Source: Chimonanthus salicifolius (lineage: Eukaryota; Streptophyta; Magnoliopsida; Laurales; Calycanthaceae). Taken from it: a DNA stretch of 64,000 nucleotides. The notes under the pieces were generated by a model, which searched no databases, had not been told where the DNA came from, and saw only the letters and a program-made list of their open reading frames with translations. Position 1 is the stretch's first letter. Each line of letters opens with the position of its first letter. Below, piece after piece: positions 53,546 through 64,000 of this stretch. The DNA lies in contig CM023532.1 in NCBI GenBank assembly GCA_013350335.1, positions 97,459,853 through 97,523,852 of the forward strand. Reading direction: 5' to 3'. The position numbers and the translations under genes are program-made.

Positions 53546-54796
53546 TTGGCAGAAGTGGTCAGTAGGGCCACTATAGCAGAGCAAGAAATGGCTGAGTTGA
53601 CACATTTTGACAATCGCCGAGTTCAGAGTGGGAGGGGTACATTCCAGTCCAACAAGAGGTTCCGACCAAACCCTAGCAGACCCGCACCATCCACTAGGTC
53701 AATAGGGGGCTTTCGTCCCAACCATCCCTCCCCATCTGCATCAGTCACTCAAGCTCCCAGAGGTGGGAGCAACTACTTTCATTGTGATCAGCCTGGTCAT
53801 TTTAAGAGGGAATGTCCACAGCTCAACAAACCCTCTAATACCAGGGGTTCATCTCGTCCACCAGTTAGGCCAGCTACTTCAAGTGGAGCCAGGACATTTA
53901 ATCAGGCGGGACCGCCACCTACAGGATCTAGACGGGTATTCACCTTAGCACCTCCAGCAGCAGAGGATCATTCAGTGATTCAAGGTATGGCAGTAGTCAG
54001 TAGTTCCTATGCCTTTGCATTATTTGATTCGGGAGCATCACACTCTTTTATATTTGCTAGATTTGTAACCGCTACTGGTACATTGGTACAAAAATTGTCC
54101 ACATCATTCACTATTGTATCCCCCGTCGGAGACACATCATTGGGACTTATATGCACAGCAGTGAATACTGAACTTACTGGACTCAGATTTGAGTTCAATT
54201 ATTTGGTGCTCGATATGTCAGAATATGATATTATTTTCGGCATGGATTGGTTGGCTAGCTTTAAGGCCAACATTGATTGTTATCGTCGCAGGGTGACATT
54301 TTTGTTGCCCGAGTGAAAACAACATGTGGTGCGTGCTAATAAACAAAGCAGACTGCATGAAGGGTTGAATCATCTGGTATTGAACATTATCAGAATCAAC
54401 AAGGCACCGGTGGTTGAACTTCCGGAAATAGTAAAGGACTATGCGGACGTCTTTCCAAAGGAACTCCTTGGTTTGCCTCCCATGAGGGAGATCAATTTTG
54501 AAATCAAGTTGTATCCTGGCACTGCAAAAGTGTCATTACCACACTACCGGATGGCACCAGCAGAGATATTCGAGTTAAAGAAGCAAATTGATGAACTGCT
54601 TAGAATGGGGTGCATTCGGAACAGTACATCGGCTTGGGAAGCTCTGGTATTATTTGTAAAGAAGAAGGATGGTTCACTCCGTATGTGTGTGGATTATAGA
54701 AAATTGAATCAACTGATGGTCAGAGACAAGTACCCTCTACCCAGGATCAATGATTTATTTGATCATTCTTGGACGAAAGACACAAGCACACGTTAG
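53546..54796 (+). pseudogene. Tekay-like Gag zinc knuckle, protease and start of reverse transcriptase
   Basis: One frame from 53546 to 54796, interrupted only by TGA at 54314-54316. Order: Ser/Pro/Arg-rich linker; a zinc knuckle YFHCDQPGHFKREC in which the first Cys ligand is Tyr (TAC for TGC); aspartic protease with active site ALFDSGASHSFI and later DIIFGMDWL; then after the stop the reverse-transcriptase start ([53 protein letters not shown]). At about 54768 the coding sequence passes directly into mid-LTR sequence, so the last codons ([10 protein letters not shown]) are LTR-derived. The catalytic YVDD region, RNase H and integrase are deleted. Confidence 0.9.
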
Positions 54797-55883
54797 CGGT
54801 CTTTGGTAGGATTCCACCTCTTTGAAACCATGGCTTTATGTACACTTGTTTTATCTTATGTTTGATAAAATTATGTTGCAAATGATATGTTTTAACGTGA
54901 ATCTTAAATGCTATGTTTATGTTATAAATAGCATGTGTTGAATATGTTTCAAAGGATGATTTTAAATGCTATGTCTATATGAGGAAAGAGCATGTGATTT
55001 AAATATGATTTTTAAATGCAATGCTTATGTTATAAAATAACATGTATTTCATTGGCATCTCATGCATGGCATGGGGTAGAGGATTTGTAACCGGAAAGGT
55101 CACACTCCATGGGGGCGTCCGAAAAACCTATGTACGGTACCTTGATGTGATTTCCATCAAGAAGAATCTGGAGGGTCCACACTCCGCCGGGGCGTACGGA
55201 AGACCTATGTGGTGGGTACATTTATGTACATATGATAGGTGGGACTCATTGCATTTGTCATCATTGCATGGCATGGATTTTACATGGTTTTGGATATTAT
55301 GTTATAATATATGTTTTGTACTAACCATGTGTTATCCGTTACTGGAATACCTACTGGGCGCGTTGTTCTAACGCCCTACTTCTACCCTAGTTGATGACAC
55401 ATGTAATCAGGGGAACGAGGAACGCAAGACGGGTCAGGCATAGGAGCTTGGATGATTTAGTTTATTATTTTGAATAAAGTTACTTATGGACTTGTAATTG
55501 AGTAACTAGTTTCGGAATGTAATAACTTAGATGGTCGGATGTTTAGTTTGATAATTATGGTATTTGAATGATGATTAAGAACTTGACATACTTTACTATC
55601 TGAATGGAATAGAACTTGGTTCTATTATGTTTCCACAAGTTGATGTTATGATTCCGCAGGTTATGATATTTATTCCGCAAGTTGATATTGTTATGTGTGA
55701 ACCATTTTAGTGGACTGAGTCCATGCACACATAGGGTTGGCCAGTTAAGGATTGGTCGTTGGAAGTTCGGACTTATCTCGCATCGTGACGTCCCGCGCTC
55801 TATCACTATACTCTGTTATAAAAAAAAAATATATACTATGAATTTACGGGAAAAAGTGAGTGAAAAAAGGGCGGGGCGTTACA
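54769..55883 (+). repeat. 3' LTR subtype A, only the last 1.1 kb
   Basis: Matches 51411-52522 almost base for base (about 97% by eye) and ends GGGCGGGGCGTTACA. It is joined on the left to reverse-transcriptase sequence at a shared TGATC...TTCTTGGA. A deletion from reverse transcriptase into the 3' LTR explains this. Confidence 0.85.
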
Positions 55884-57182
55884 AAGTCAAGCTCTCAAGC
55901 CGGCATCATATCCCATATTCTAATGTAAAATAAATTCGTGAACTAGACTATGGAACTGACATAAATTTACAAATTTTATTTCATATCTTCCATTTAAAAT
56001 TAATCTTAGAAGAATAATATGAGTTTCAGTAAACAAAAAATTATCAAATTAAACCTTAGGTTAAATCGAATTTCCACTTGAAATTTCGCATCTAATTATT
56101 TCAAATACCCTAAAAAGAATCTTAGAATGAAAGAATCAAGTTCAATTTCTCTTAAAATCACGATGTTTAACTTTAAGAAATTTTTAGATTAAATCTTCAA
56201 CATACATCCATAAAAAGACTAAAACTAAACTTCAAACACTAATAAATAAAATTCGTAAACAGGAAAAACCAACAGTCTAAACAACTATATCTCAAATTTA
56301 TTTTATTAATGGACAAAAAATTAAGAATTACAATACAAGGATGTGAATTGAAAATTCAAGAATTAGAATGCTTGAATTAAAAAATGCCAACCTCAAATTC
56401 GAATTCAGCACTGCTCCTCTTGATCTTCTCTTCTCCTATTTCCTCAACACTCCATACGATTGTTCCTTGTGTGATATGTGCATGCCACCTTCCCATTTTG
56501 TTTGATACAATCTTAGCACATGGGGTTTAGGAGAAAACTTCTCCACAAGGCTCTCTTCCAAGATTTTCTCTCTCTCATTCCAATCTTCCTAAATCGAAAG
56601 TCATTGTGTCTTGTACGAATGGTGCTTCCACTTTCTTGGCTTGAACGAATATTGAGATGGAATTTGAAGAGATTTTCTCCATTGGACACATGGCACATCC
56701 TGGTTTATTCTAATTTCATTGGCCCCAATTGATTTTTGTTGGCTTCATTCTTGGGCCTCACACTTGGATCATAACTTGAGCTCTATCTGGCCTTGTTCAC
56801 TGGTTGACTTGGATCGGGCTTCAATTGGGCTTGGATTGCAAACTTGGAACAATGGGCCCACATATCTAAAATTTGTAATTTTTGTCACCATGCAATTTCA
56901 ACTCAATAAAATGTATTATCTCAATTCAAACTCTCATAAGTGAATTTGAATTTTGACAATTTACAATAATTTCCAAAATTAGGTGATAAATTTATAAACT
57001 TTCAATATATAGCATTTATGGCCCACACATTGGATTTTTCATCAATTTCAGCTGATTTCCTTGTATTTTCTAAAATACACTGCAAAATTCAAAAACAACT
57101 TCAAACGCATTTAATATACACAAATTAAAAGCTAACTAATCCAAAATTAAAGGGTAAAATGGTAATTTTCTATTGTTAATCA
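55884..57182 (-). repeat. Athila/Tat-like LTR, minus strand (copy C2b), partial
   Basis: Corresponds to 48780-50317 with one ~245-base deletion near 56440 (49330-49570 of the other copy) at a short shared CTATTTC/GATTTC. It starts AAGTC, where the other copy reads GAGTC, the likely target site of the Tekay-like element. Confidence 0.8.
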
Positions 57183-58203
57183 AATACCCCCAAACTTTGA
57201 TTTTTCTAGTCCTCGAGCAAAACAAAACTAAAAAGTACAAATTAAAAATAAAGCACTACACCACTTTTGCTGGTACTCTCGATTGCATTTAGCATATGCA
57301 ATGATCCTTTCAACCTCTAGCTCACCACTAGTAGACGAGTTATAGTCTCATGAGGGCTTGCAATGATGATACCCCCAAACATCGAACTTTCAAGCAAAAA
57401 TACATAGACAAAAATCTAAATATCATACAATTCTAAAATTCATTTTACAAGGTTTATACCCGGATTGTAGTGTCTACTAGCCAATGTTAAGATACTCTTT
57501 TTTTCCAAACACACAAGTTTTGTAACCACCAGCAAAAAATGCGCTTTGACTTCAAACCGCACTAGATATATCTCTCTGAAAGACTAACGCTTAGAGGTTT
57601 GGGTTTATTTTCTCTCAAAAGTATATGTGAGCGAAGTTTATGTATCTGAATCAAAATATCTCACATATGTATTAGAAAGGACGGCACATATCAAAGAAAA
57701 TAAAAGATCTAATGAATGGATGCCACTTTCTTGAGAACGTGAGTCAAACACCATCATTTTCCCTACTTTATTCTCTACATGAAATACCATATTTAGACTT
57801 AAGATCAATAGGACTTCCTAATAGGACAAAACGTGGCTTGGGATCGGGTCAAATCAAAGAAGGATAATAAGCTCTAAAAATTAAATACTTTGAACATAAA
57901 AAGTTAGAGGCCTTCATGATTTGAGTGGGATATTTTCCTCTATTTTTCTTTCAACACTTTTCCAAAGTATTATTTTTTTTCACATCTTTCTTTTGATGTT
58001 TGGATGCTATTTTAATTTTTCCTTTTGACTTTCTGCATCATTCATGTTTCTTTTCTTTTATTTTCAAGTGCCATTTTTTTTAGAGTACCATCCCAATTTC
58101 TCATCTCTAACCTTTTCTGAGTTTAGGATAGGTCACAGATATTTCAATAAGGCTCAAACTCCACAACTGGAGTTGGGTATGGTAAACATGGCTAAACAAT
58201 AAA
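57183..58203 (-). mobile_element. Athila/Tat-like post-integrase region (copy C2), first part
   Basis: Includes the polypurine context at 57183-57198 and GCTCGAGGACTAGAAAAATC (minus strand). It is collinear with 41489-42530 with many differences. It continues at 61634 after the solo LTR. No coding motif. Confidence 0.65.
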
Positions 58204-61200
58204 TGTAACACCCCGCCCTTTTCACTCTAATTTTCAGAGTTTATTTTTTTTTTTAAATATAATAATCATGTGATCGGGGCGGAGTGTCACGACGCGAGTT
58301 AAGTTCTGATCTCTAAATCCGACCCTTAACTGGCCAAGCCCATGTGCTTATGAATTAAGTCCATAAAATGAACCACACATGGTACAAATACAACTTGCGG
58401 AAATATACTTAGTCTTAGTCTAACTGAGGAATAGATCCTAAGACTAATCCATTTTAAAACTTAAGATAGCAAAGTACAAGGTTTATTCTCCAAAATTATC
58501 AAATAACCTTAGTCTACCATTCAATCCAACCATCCAAAATAAATCAATCCACAACATCTACTTATCTACTTATTACAAGCCAATCATAACTAATTACCAA
58601 ATTATAGTGTTCGAATAAATCAAATGACAAGTCCATAAATAGTCCATTCAAAGTTCATTCCAAATCATTCAAAACGCCCAAGTTTCCTTGCTTGGTCCTC
58701 TTCTCGATCCATGTTCTTCCCTTTCCCTGCGTCATCCACTAAGGATATAGATAGGGCGTTAGATCAACGCGCCCAGTAGTGTTTCCGAATAGGGCTACCA
58801 CATGGTTAGTCAAAATCATGCAAATAGTATAATAATACGTGTGACAAAATTCCATAAAAACATGCTATGTATGAAATGAACATGTAATGAGTCCCACCCA
58901 TCACCATTCTACATAGCCTCCTCTTGACGGGATTCTCATCGTCAAGGTACCCCACAGTGGTCTTTCGGACGCCCCGACGGAGTGTGGCCTCCGGTTACAA
59001 CACCATCATCCCATGCCATGCATGAGATGTCTATGCAAACATGCCATTTGTAAATATAACATTTCATTCAAATAACTTATCAAAATAAACATAAAACAGC
59101 AAATAGCATATGTGGTTACAAAAAGGTAGGAAACCTACTGAAGATTCACTTCAGTACTTGATCTTTCTTTCGCGTCACCCGGTCACGACTCGCACGTCGT
59201 TCAACTTCCGGTACCTTATCCATATAACAATCAATAAATCATACTATCACTTACTTGTTCATTCATATCTAAGACCCAACTACATCATGTGAGTCCTTTG
59301 ATCAATCCCTTCGTTTGACTTGTATTCACAGATTTGCCATTGGTATAACCAATGTCTAATCTTGCTCATAATCAAAGTTCATAAAAGTAATCTACCTTAG
59401 TGGCTGGTTATTTACTTATCACTAAGTCCAAAGATAAATCCATATGTTTACTTAATCCAACTCATACAACCAAGTCATAATCTCCAACAAAACAATCTAT
59501 GGGGTTCGGCCATATGATCCTCCTACACAATGATCCCATCATTTGTTTACAAGTTAGGCTCTACCATTTAGCCATATTAACTACAAGGTTCAGATATCCC
59601 ATGGCCAACCCAAAACAGCAAGCTTATTTCATTTAACATACATAGGAAAACCCATAAATCTTGGTCCATTCATCCCAAAGCTAGCCCCATGGGGTTTGGC
59701 CATGCACATGGCCGAACCCAATGGTTCTCTTGATCTGATTATCACCATGATCACTCATGGTTTAATCATGCTAATTCAACCATGATCAATACATGGTTCA
59801 GGCATCCAAAGGCTGACCCAAATCAGTAACCATAACCCTAAGTAAACAAAATAAAAATCATAAAGCAACCCATGGGGTTCGGCCATTCACATGGCCGAAC
59901 CTCATGGCTCTTTGGGATTCAATTCTTCTAATAATCTTTTATCATTTATCCTGTATCTTAGGCATAAAAACAGCAAACCTAATTCTATTTAAACTCCTAT
60001 AGAAACCCCATGGTATTGCATGGTTTCTAACTCTTTGATTTCACAACAATCATCAATCTCTTTCATGGGGTTCGGCCCTCCATGGTGGTCGAACCCAATG
60101 GTTATTTTTTTACCATTTTAAATCCTTCATAATCAAGGTTAAACACTGGTGTATTCGGCCATGACCATGGCCCAATACATACCCCACTTTATTAATCCAA
60201 AAGTCCATGAAACACTTACCAAATTCCAAGCTCTTGTCTTGCCTTTTGATCCTTGCTTCCTTTCCTTCTTATTTCCTTCCTTCTTTCTTAATTCCTTGCT
60301 GGTTTAAGCTTGAATAATTGATGCTAAAAACCTCTGCTGTTCCACTTAAGCAAATGAATTGGAGAGAGGGAGAGAGAGATGGAGAATCTTGGCTTTTCAA
60401 TGGTGAAAAATGGCCAAGATGGTGTTTGTTTCCTTTAATAATTTAGCCCTCAAAACCCCTCCACTTCCTCATCAATTCTTGCCTAAACCAATGGGACACT
60501 TGCTGCCAACAAATGCACCCATTGGCATTCCAACATTGAAGGCTTGGGGTTTCCAAATGGAATAGAAACCCCCCATATTCCATTTAATGTTTTGCATGAA
60601 ACTCTCCATAACAAGTCCCCAAAGTGTGGGACTTGTTTTGGTTTGTTTGAGATCACCACACCTCCTCATATTCCACTTAACTCACTGAATTTTCAGCTCA
60701 TTTGACTTCCATTTTTGACTCACTCAACTCAATGTCCAACTCACTATAATTAATGCATTTCATTCAATGCACATGAGTTAACTCAACCCTTGATTTAATT
60801 CCAACTCACTTCAGTTCCACTCAACTGATTTAACTCGTATTTTAGCTCCCTAGAGGGTCCACACGGTCAACCATAGTCAACTCGACCCGTTGGGTCCACT
60901 TTTAGCTCCTTGACCCGTTTTTGACTCCATGACCCAATTATGGTATTTTGGTCATTTCTAATTGGTTTTTACATATGGATCAAGCCTACCCATTTTTTCT
61001 CCACTTGATTTCCAATCAAATAGGCTTAACCCCATTTAATTTAAATCACAAAGCGGTCAAATAATCCAGTAAGACCCGATGGGTCCCATTTGGGCCCTTT
61101 GACCCATTTAGCCATTTTCGACCCAATTGATGTAAATTACCCATCCAATCAAACTTGACATTCATAATGTGCTCATATGATCTTAATTTGAGCAATGGGC

Positions 61201-61633
61201 CATACCATTTCCTTACTTAACATCACAAAATAATTAATTTAACACATCAAGGGCATTTTCGTAATTTATCCACTTCATTGAGAAATTACCCATCCAATCA
61301 AACTTGACATTCATAATGTGCTCATATGATCTTAATTTGAGCAATGGGTCCCACTATTTCCTTATTTACAATCACATTTATTGAATTCACCAATCCAGGG
61401 GCATTTTTGTAATTATTCCAACCGTTGAGAATTCTTTGACCCAATTAACCATTTTGACCTAATTTGATGTACATTACCCATCCATTATAATTTGAACCTT
61501 ATAATATGTTCATAGGATCTTAATTTGAACAATGGGCCCCACTATTTTCTCATTTAACATCATAATTAATAAATTTACCAATCCAGGGGCATTTTCGTAA
61601 ATATTCATCTTATTGAGAAATCGGGGTGTTACA
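58204..61633 (-). repeat. Solo LTR subtype B, complete, with perfect target duplication
   Basis: 3430 bases, plus-strand TGTAACACCCCGCCC to CGGGGTGTTACA. Flanked by ATAAA at 58199-58203 and 61634-61638. It has three U3 repeats, three full hairpins (59691, about 59876, 60067) and one half copy (59501), a GAGA/CT-rich leader and the conserved stem 58753-58773. It is the best reference for the full length of subtype B and shows what is missing in 32414-33942. Confidence 0.95.
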
Positions 61634-61869
61634 ATAAAACAAGCTAATTTCTCATTAAGGGTCAACTCGGGAACTATGAAGATAAGATGACCAAAACTAG
61701 GTAGGCTTGAAAGGTCAAACGATCCTAAATGGCCTATATCCTATCCGAAGCTTCATAAGGTGATTTCCTTGCTTCAAACAAATTCTGAAAAATTTCAAGT
61801 GTACTAACCCAAATTTGATGGTGTTCTCAGTAATATGACCAAAACAAAGACTAATGAGATCACACAACG
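61634..61869 (-). mobile_element. Athila/Tat-like post-integrase region (copy C2), second part
   Basis: Collinear with 42525-42760 (for example GGCCTATATCCTATCCGAAG and GTTCTCAGTAATATGACC). It is cut at 61870 by another LTR, just before the position of the Cys-rich ORF in copy C1. Confidence 0.65.
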
Positions 61870-63513
61870 TGTAATGACCCGACCCGATTTTTTGGAGTGT
61901 TAGGGTCTTGTAGCAGTGGGGTGAGTGTGGGTCCCGTGGTGGGTCCTGGTTTGCCCGGTTTTGAGTTCGGAGATTCAAAGTGTACTTTAGTAATTCTGAA
62001 TTATTGAACATTCTGTCATAATTAAAAGTTTGAAAATCACACGTTTTCCCTCGACGTTTGTCATTTGATTTCTTCAGGCTTTTTAAAATATTTTGGAAAT
62101 TGGAGACTTTTATTTCTATAAAAAAAAGAACCCCACCCCCTCAAGTTCCCCTTTCAAAACCCTACATCTTGCGCCGCACTATAGCACATCGATACAGTGC
62201 CACGCTTGCTGCCGCATTGCCCTCTTCTCTTATTCCTCTCTTCTCTCCATTGCTGTCGTACCCCATCTTTCTCACCCTCTCCCTCTCCGCAGCACTTCAC
62301 TCTTCTTTTTCTCTTTCCATCGTCTTCCCTAACTGCTGTTGACGCCGGAAATCGTCGGAGTTCCCAGTCCTCTATCGGTCAGACCTCTCTACTCAGATCG
62401 GAATCAGGTAACCCTTCGTCTCCTCTCCAACTCTCCTCTCTCTCCGCCGATCCCTGCCCTTTCCTTTTCATTTACTTTGGTTTTCCCTCATTTTCCTCCT
62501 TTTCCTTCCTTTTCCCCTCTTTTCCTTTCCTTCCCCCGTTTTCCCTGTTTTTCCTGCTCCTCAGCTAAGTTGCTGAGTCAACTCAGTTGAACAACCGAGT
62601 TGACTCAGCTAGATCCATTTTTGGACCTTGGTGATACGGGCCCAACTTTGCCAGTTGGGCCCAGTTCCAGCCCAGCCGTAGGACTGGCCTAGTTTGGGTT
62701 CGACCCACTTCAGCCCTCTACCCGGCCCTGTCCAACTTCGGGCCCAACCCATTTTTGGGCCCGTTTGTGGCCAAGACTTGTTTTAACCCGTTTATTAATC
62801 ATTGTATTTCTTTTTTATCAGATCGAGCCCCCTTCAGCCCAGTCGACCCGATTTCTCGAAGTTGATTTCAAAATGCACACAAGTGAGGGAACTTATCACC
62901 GCCTTTAGCATGCATCTATGCATATTACTTCTCTATCAAATGTGCGGGTACGAAATACGGTGAATGGGGATCCTCGGTATTATGAGCCACTCGGCAAGGG
63001 AACTGTTGATACGATTATGTGGCGGGCCCCCATCCGGGTGTATTCGTATCCGATGCCCGTAAAGGCATATCCGAGTTGCTCATCTGATGTCACGATTGAT
63101 TTATTGTGCGGTGACATGATTAGGGTTTACTTTTATTGATAATATGTTAAGATGCCAACATGCGAATATGTGATATGTGGTGATATATGCCTGATTATTG
63201 TGTGATATGTCATGTTGATAATATGCTATATGATTATGTGATAGTTAGTTTGAACTGTTAGACATTATAACATGTTTGGATGTTAACATGCCAGCCCGTG
63301 ATAAATAGTGATCTATACACCTGATTGTTATGTGATGAACTATGTTAATAGCATGTGTAGGCGTATAGGTAATTGTGCATACATATAACTAACGTATGTG
63401 AGATGCTGGTGGGGCATGGGTACCAGGCCACATCAGGATCTAGAGACTCACCCTATCTTGTCTGGTAGTTAGGGTGGGGATGTTATGTGGGACCACGCAG
63501 TGGACGCGTGGTT
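61870..63513 (+). repeat. LTR-like sequence family E, forward, right end cut
   Basis: Starts TGTAATGACCCGACCCGATT, a common start of plant Ty3/gypsy LTRs. It contains a TATA-like stretch near 62115, a long CT-rich leader-like part (62140-62560) and a later region with TGATATG/TATGTTAATA repeats. Open frames in the CT-rich part are Ser/Pro/Leu/Phe low-complexity. It is cut at 63514 by the next LTR start. Confidence 0.45.
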
Positions 63514-64000
63514 TGTAATATCCTAGATTTTTCAATATATCAATATTTACGAAAATGCCATTAGAGTTATGAATTAAAAGGTTATGATCGTAGATGAGAA
63601 AATGTTGGGACCTATTGTTCAAGTAAGAACCAATGTACTTGGTATAAGGTTCAAATTAAGTTAAATGGGTAATGTACAATTATTTGGGTCAAAATGGTTA
63701 AATGGGTCAAAGGACCCAATTGGGACCCAATGGGTCGTTGTGGATATGTTTGACCATTGGGTGAGCTCAAGCTTAATTGAGTTTGGATTGAGATGAATTA
63801 AATGCTTGAGTTTGGATTGAGTTGGAATAAATGATTGAGTTTGGAAAGTTGATTAAATGATTGAGTTTAGATGGAGTTAAATTAAATGATTGAGTTGAGT
63901 TAATGTAAATGTGAGGGAGAAGGTCTGTAGTTTCAAATTAAAACCACTCCACACGTTGGATGCATGGAGAGGTCATCTCATGCATGAAACCCCTAGATAA
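63514..64000 (+). repeat. LTR subtype A/B start, cut by window end
   Basis: TGTAATATCCTAGATTTTTC followed by ACGAAAATGCC, GGGTCAAAATGGTTAAATGG and repeated TTGAGTTTGGATTGAG. It ends in the GTCATCTCATGCATGAAACC palindrome known from 6125-6485. Confidence 0.75.

Noticed and set aside
62058..62590. Open frames rich in Ser, Pro, Leu and Phe
   Set aside because: CT-rich leader of an LTR-like sequence, open in three frames, with no domain.

Overview
The window looks like nuclear DNA of a plant with a large, retrotransposon-rich genome. It is A/T-rich, has no long intact gene, and almost every kilobase can be assigned to an LTR retrotransposon, a solo LTR or a decayed fragment. The plant-type lineages are recognisable: a Tekay-like chromovirus (Ty3/gypsy) with chromodomain and initiator-Met primer site, an Athila/Tat-like Ty3/gypsy element, two Ty1/copia families and a LINE relic. 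I see no tRNA, rRNA, CRISPR array or intact host gene. The species cannot be read from the sequence.

The dominant family is a Ty3/gypsy LTR of about 3.1-3.4 kb that starts TGTAACACCCCG and ends CGGGGCGTTACA. I call subtype A the one starting TGTAACACCCCGGATTTTCA and subtype B the one starting TGTAACACCCCGATTTCTCA. Copies lie at 1-1530 (B, minus), 2488-5598 (A), 5696-7693 (A), 9546-12441 (A, minus, solo), 17666-20770 (A, minus, solo), 25222-26635 (A), 26636-27039 (B), 27040-29746 and 32414-33942 (B pair), 33943-35416 (A, minus), 43935-47052 (A, solo, perfect target duplication), 50334-52522 and 54769-55883 (A), 58204-61633 (B, minus, solo, perfect target duplication) and 63514-64000. The middle of most long copies holds a series of near-perfect hairpins built on GGGTTCGGCCAT...ATGGCCGAACCCC, about 40 in the window.

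Region by region: 1-5.6 kb is a broken integrase-chromodomain end plus its 3' LTR. 5.7-14.9 kb is a truncated LTR A, then a copia element (degenerate ORF, 3' end and LTR) split by a solo LTR A. 14.9-22.8 kb is an A/T-rich array of repeated Athila/Tat-like LTR-end/primer-site units, also split by a solo LTR. 22.8-27.0 kb is a mosaic of LTR fragments. 27.0-33.9 kb is a non-autonomous element with two LTRs, a primer site, a 168-residue three-zinc-knuckle ORF and a chromodomain relic. 33.9-37.8 kb holds an inverted LTR fragment, a copia 5' end on the minus strand, a LINE relic and a possible MITE. 38-61.9 kb is an Athila/Tat-like minus-strand complex (two LTR sites, integrase, post-integrase region with an intact 150-residue Cys-rich ORF) invaded by two solo LTRs and one truncated Tekay-like element. 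61.9-64 kb is another LTR start plus the beginning of a further A/B copy.

How the parts fit: the Tekay-like relics (1531-2427 and 52523-54768) represent the autonomous partner family. The 27-34 kb element shares their LTR ends, primer site, repeated leader and chromodomain tail, so it was probably moved in trans. The two most unusual coding items are the zinc-knuckle ORF at 30297-30803 and the Cys-rich ORF at 43166-43618, whose layout recalls the cysteine-rich nucleic-acid-binding proteins of carlaviruses.
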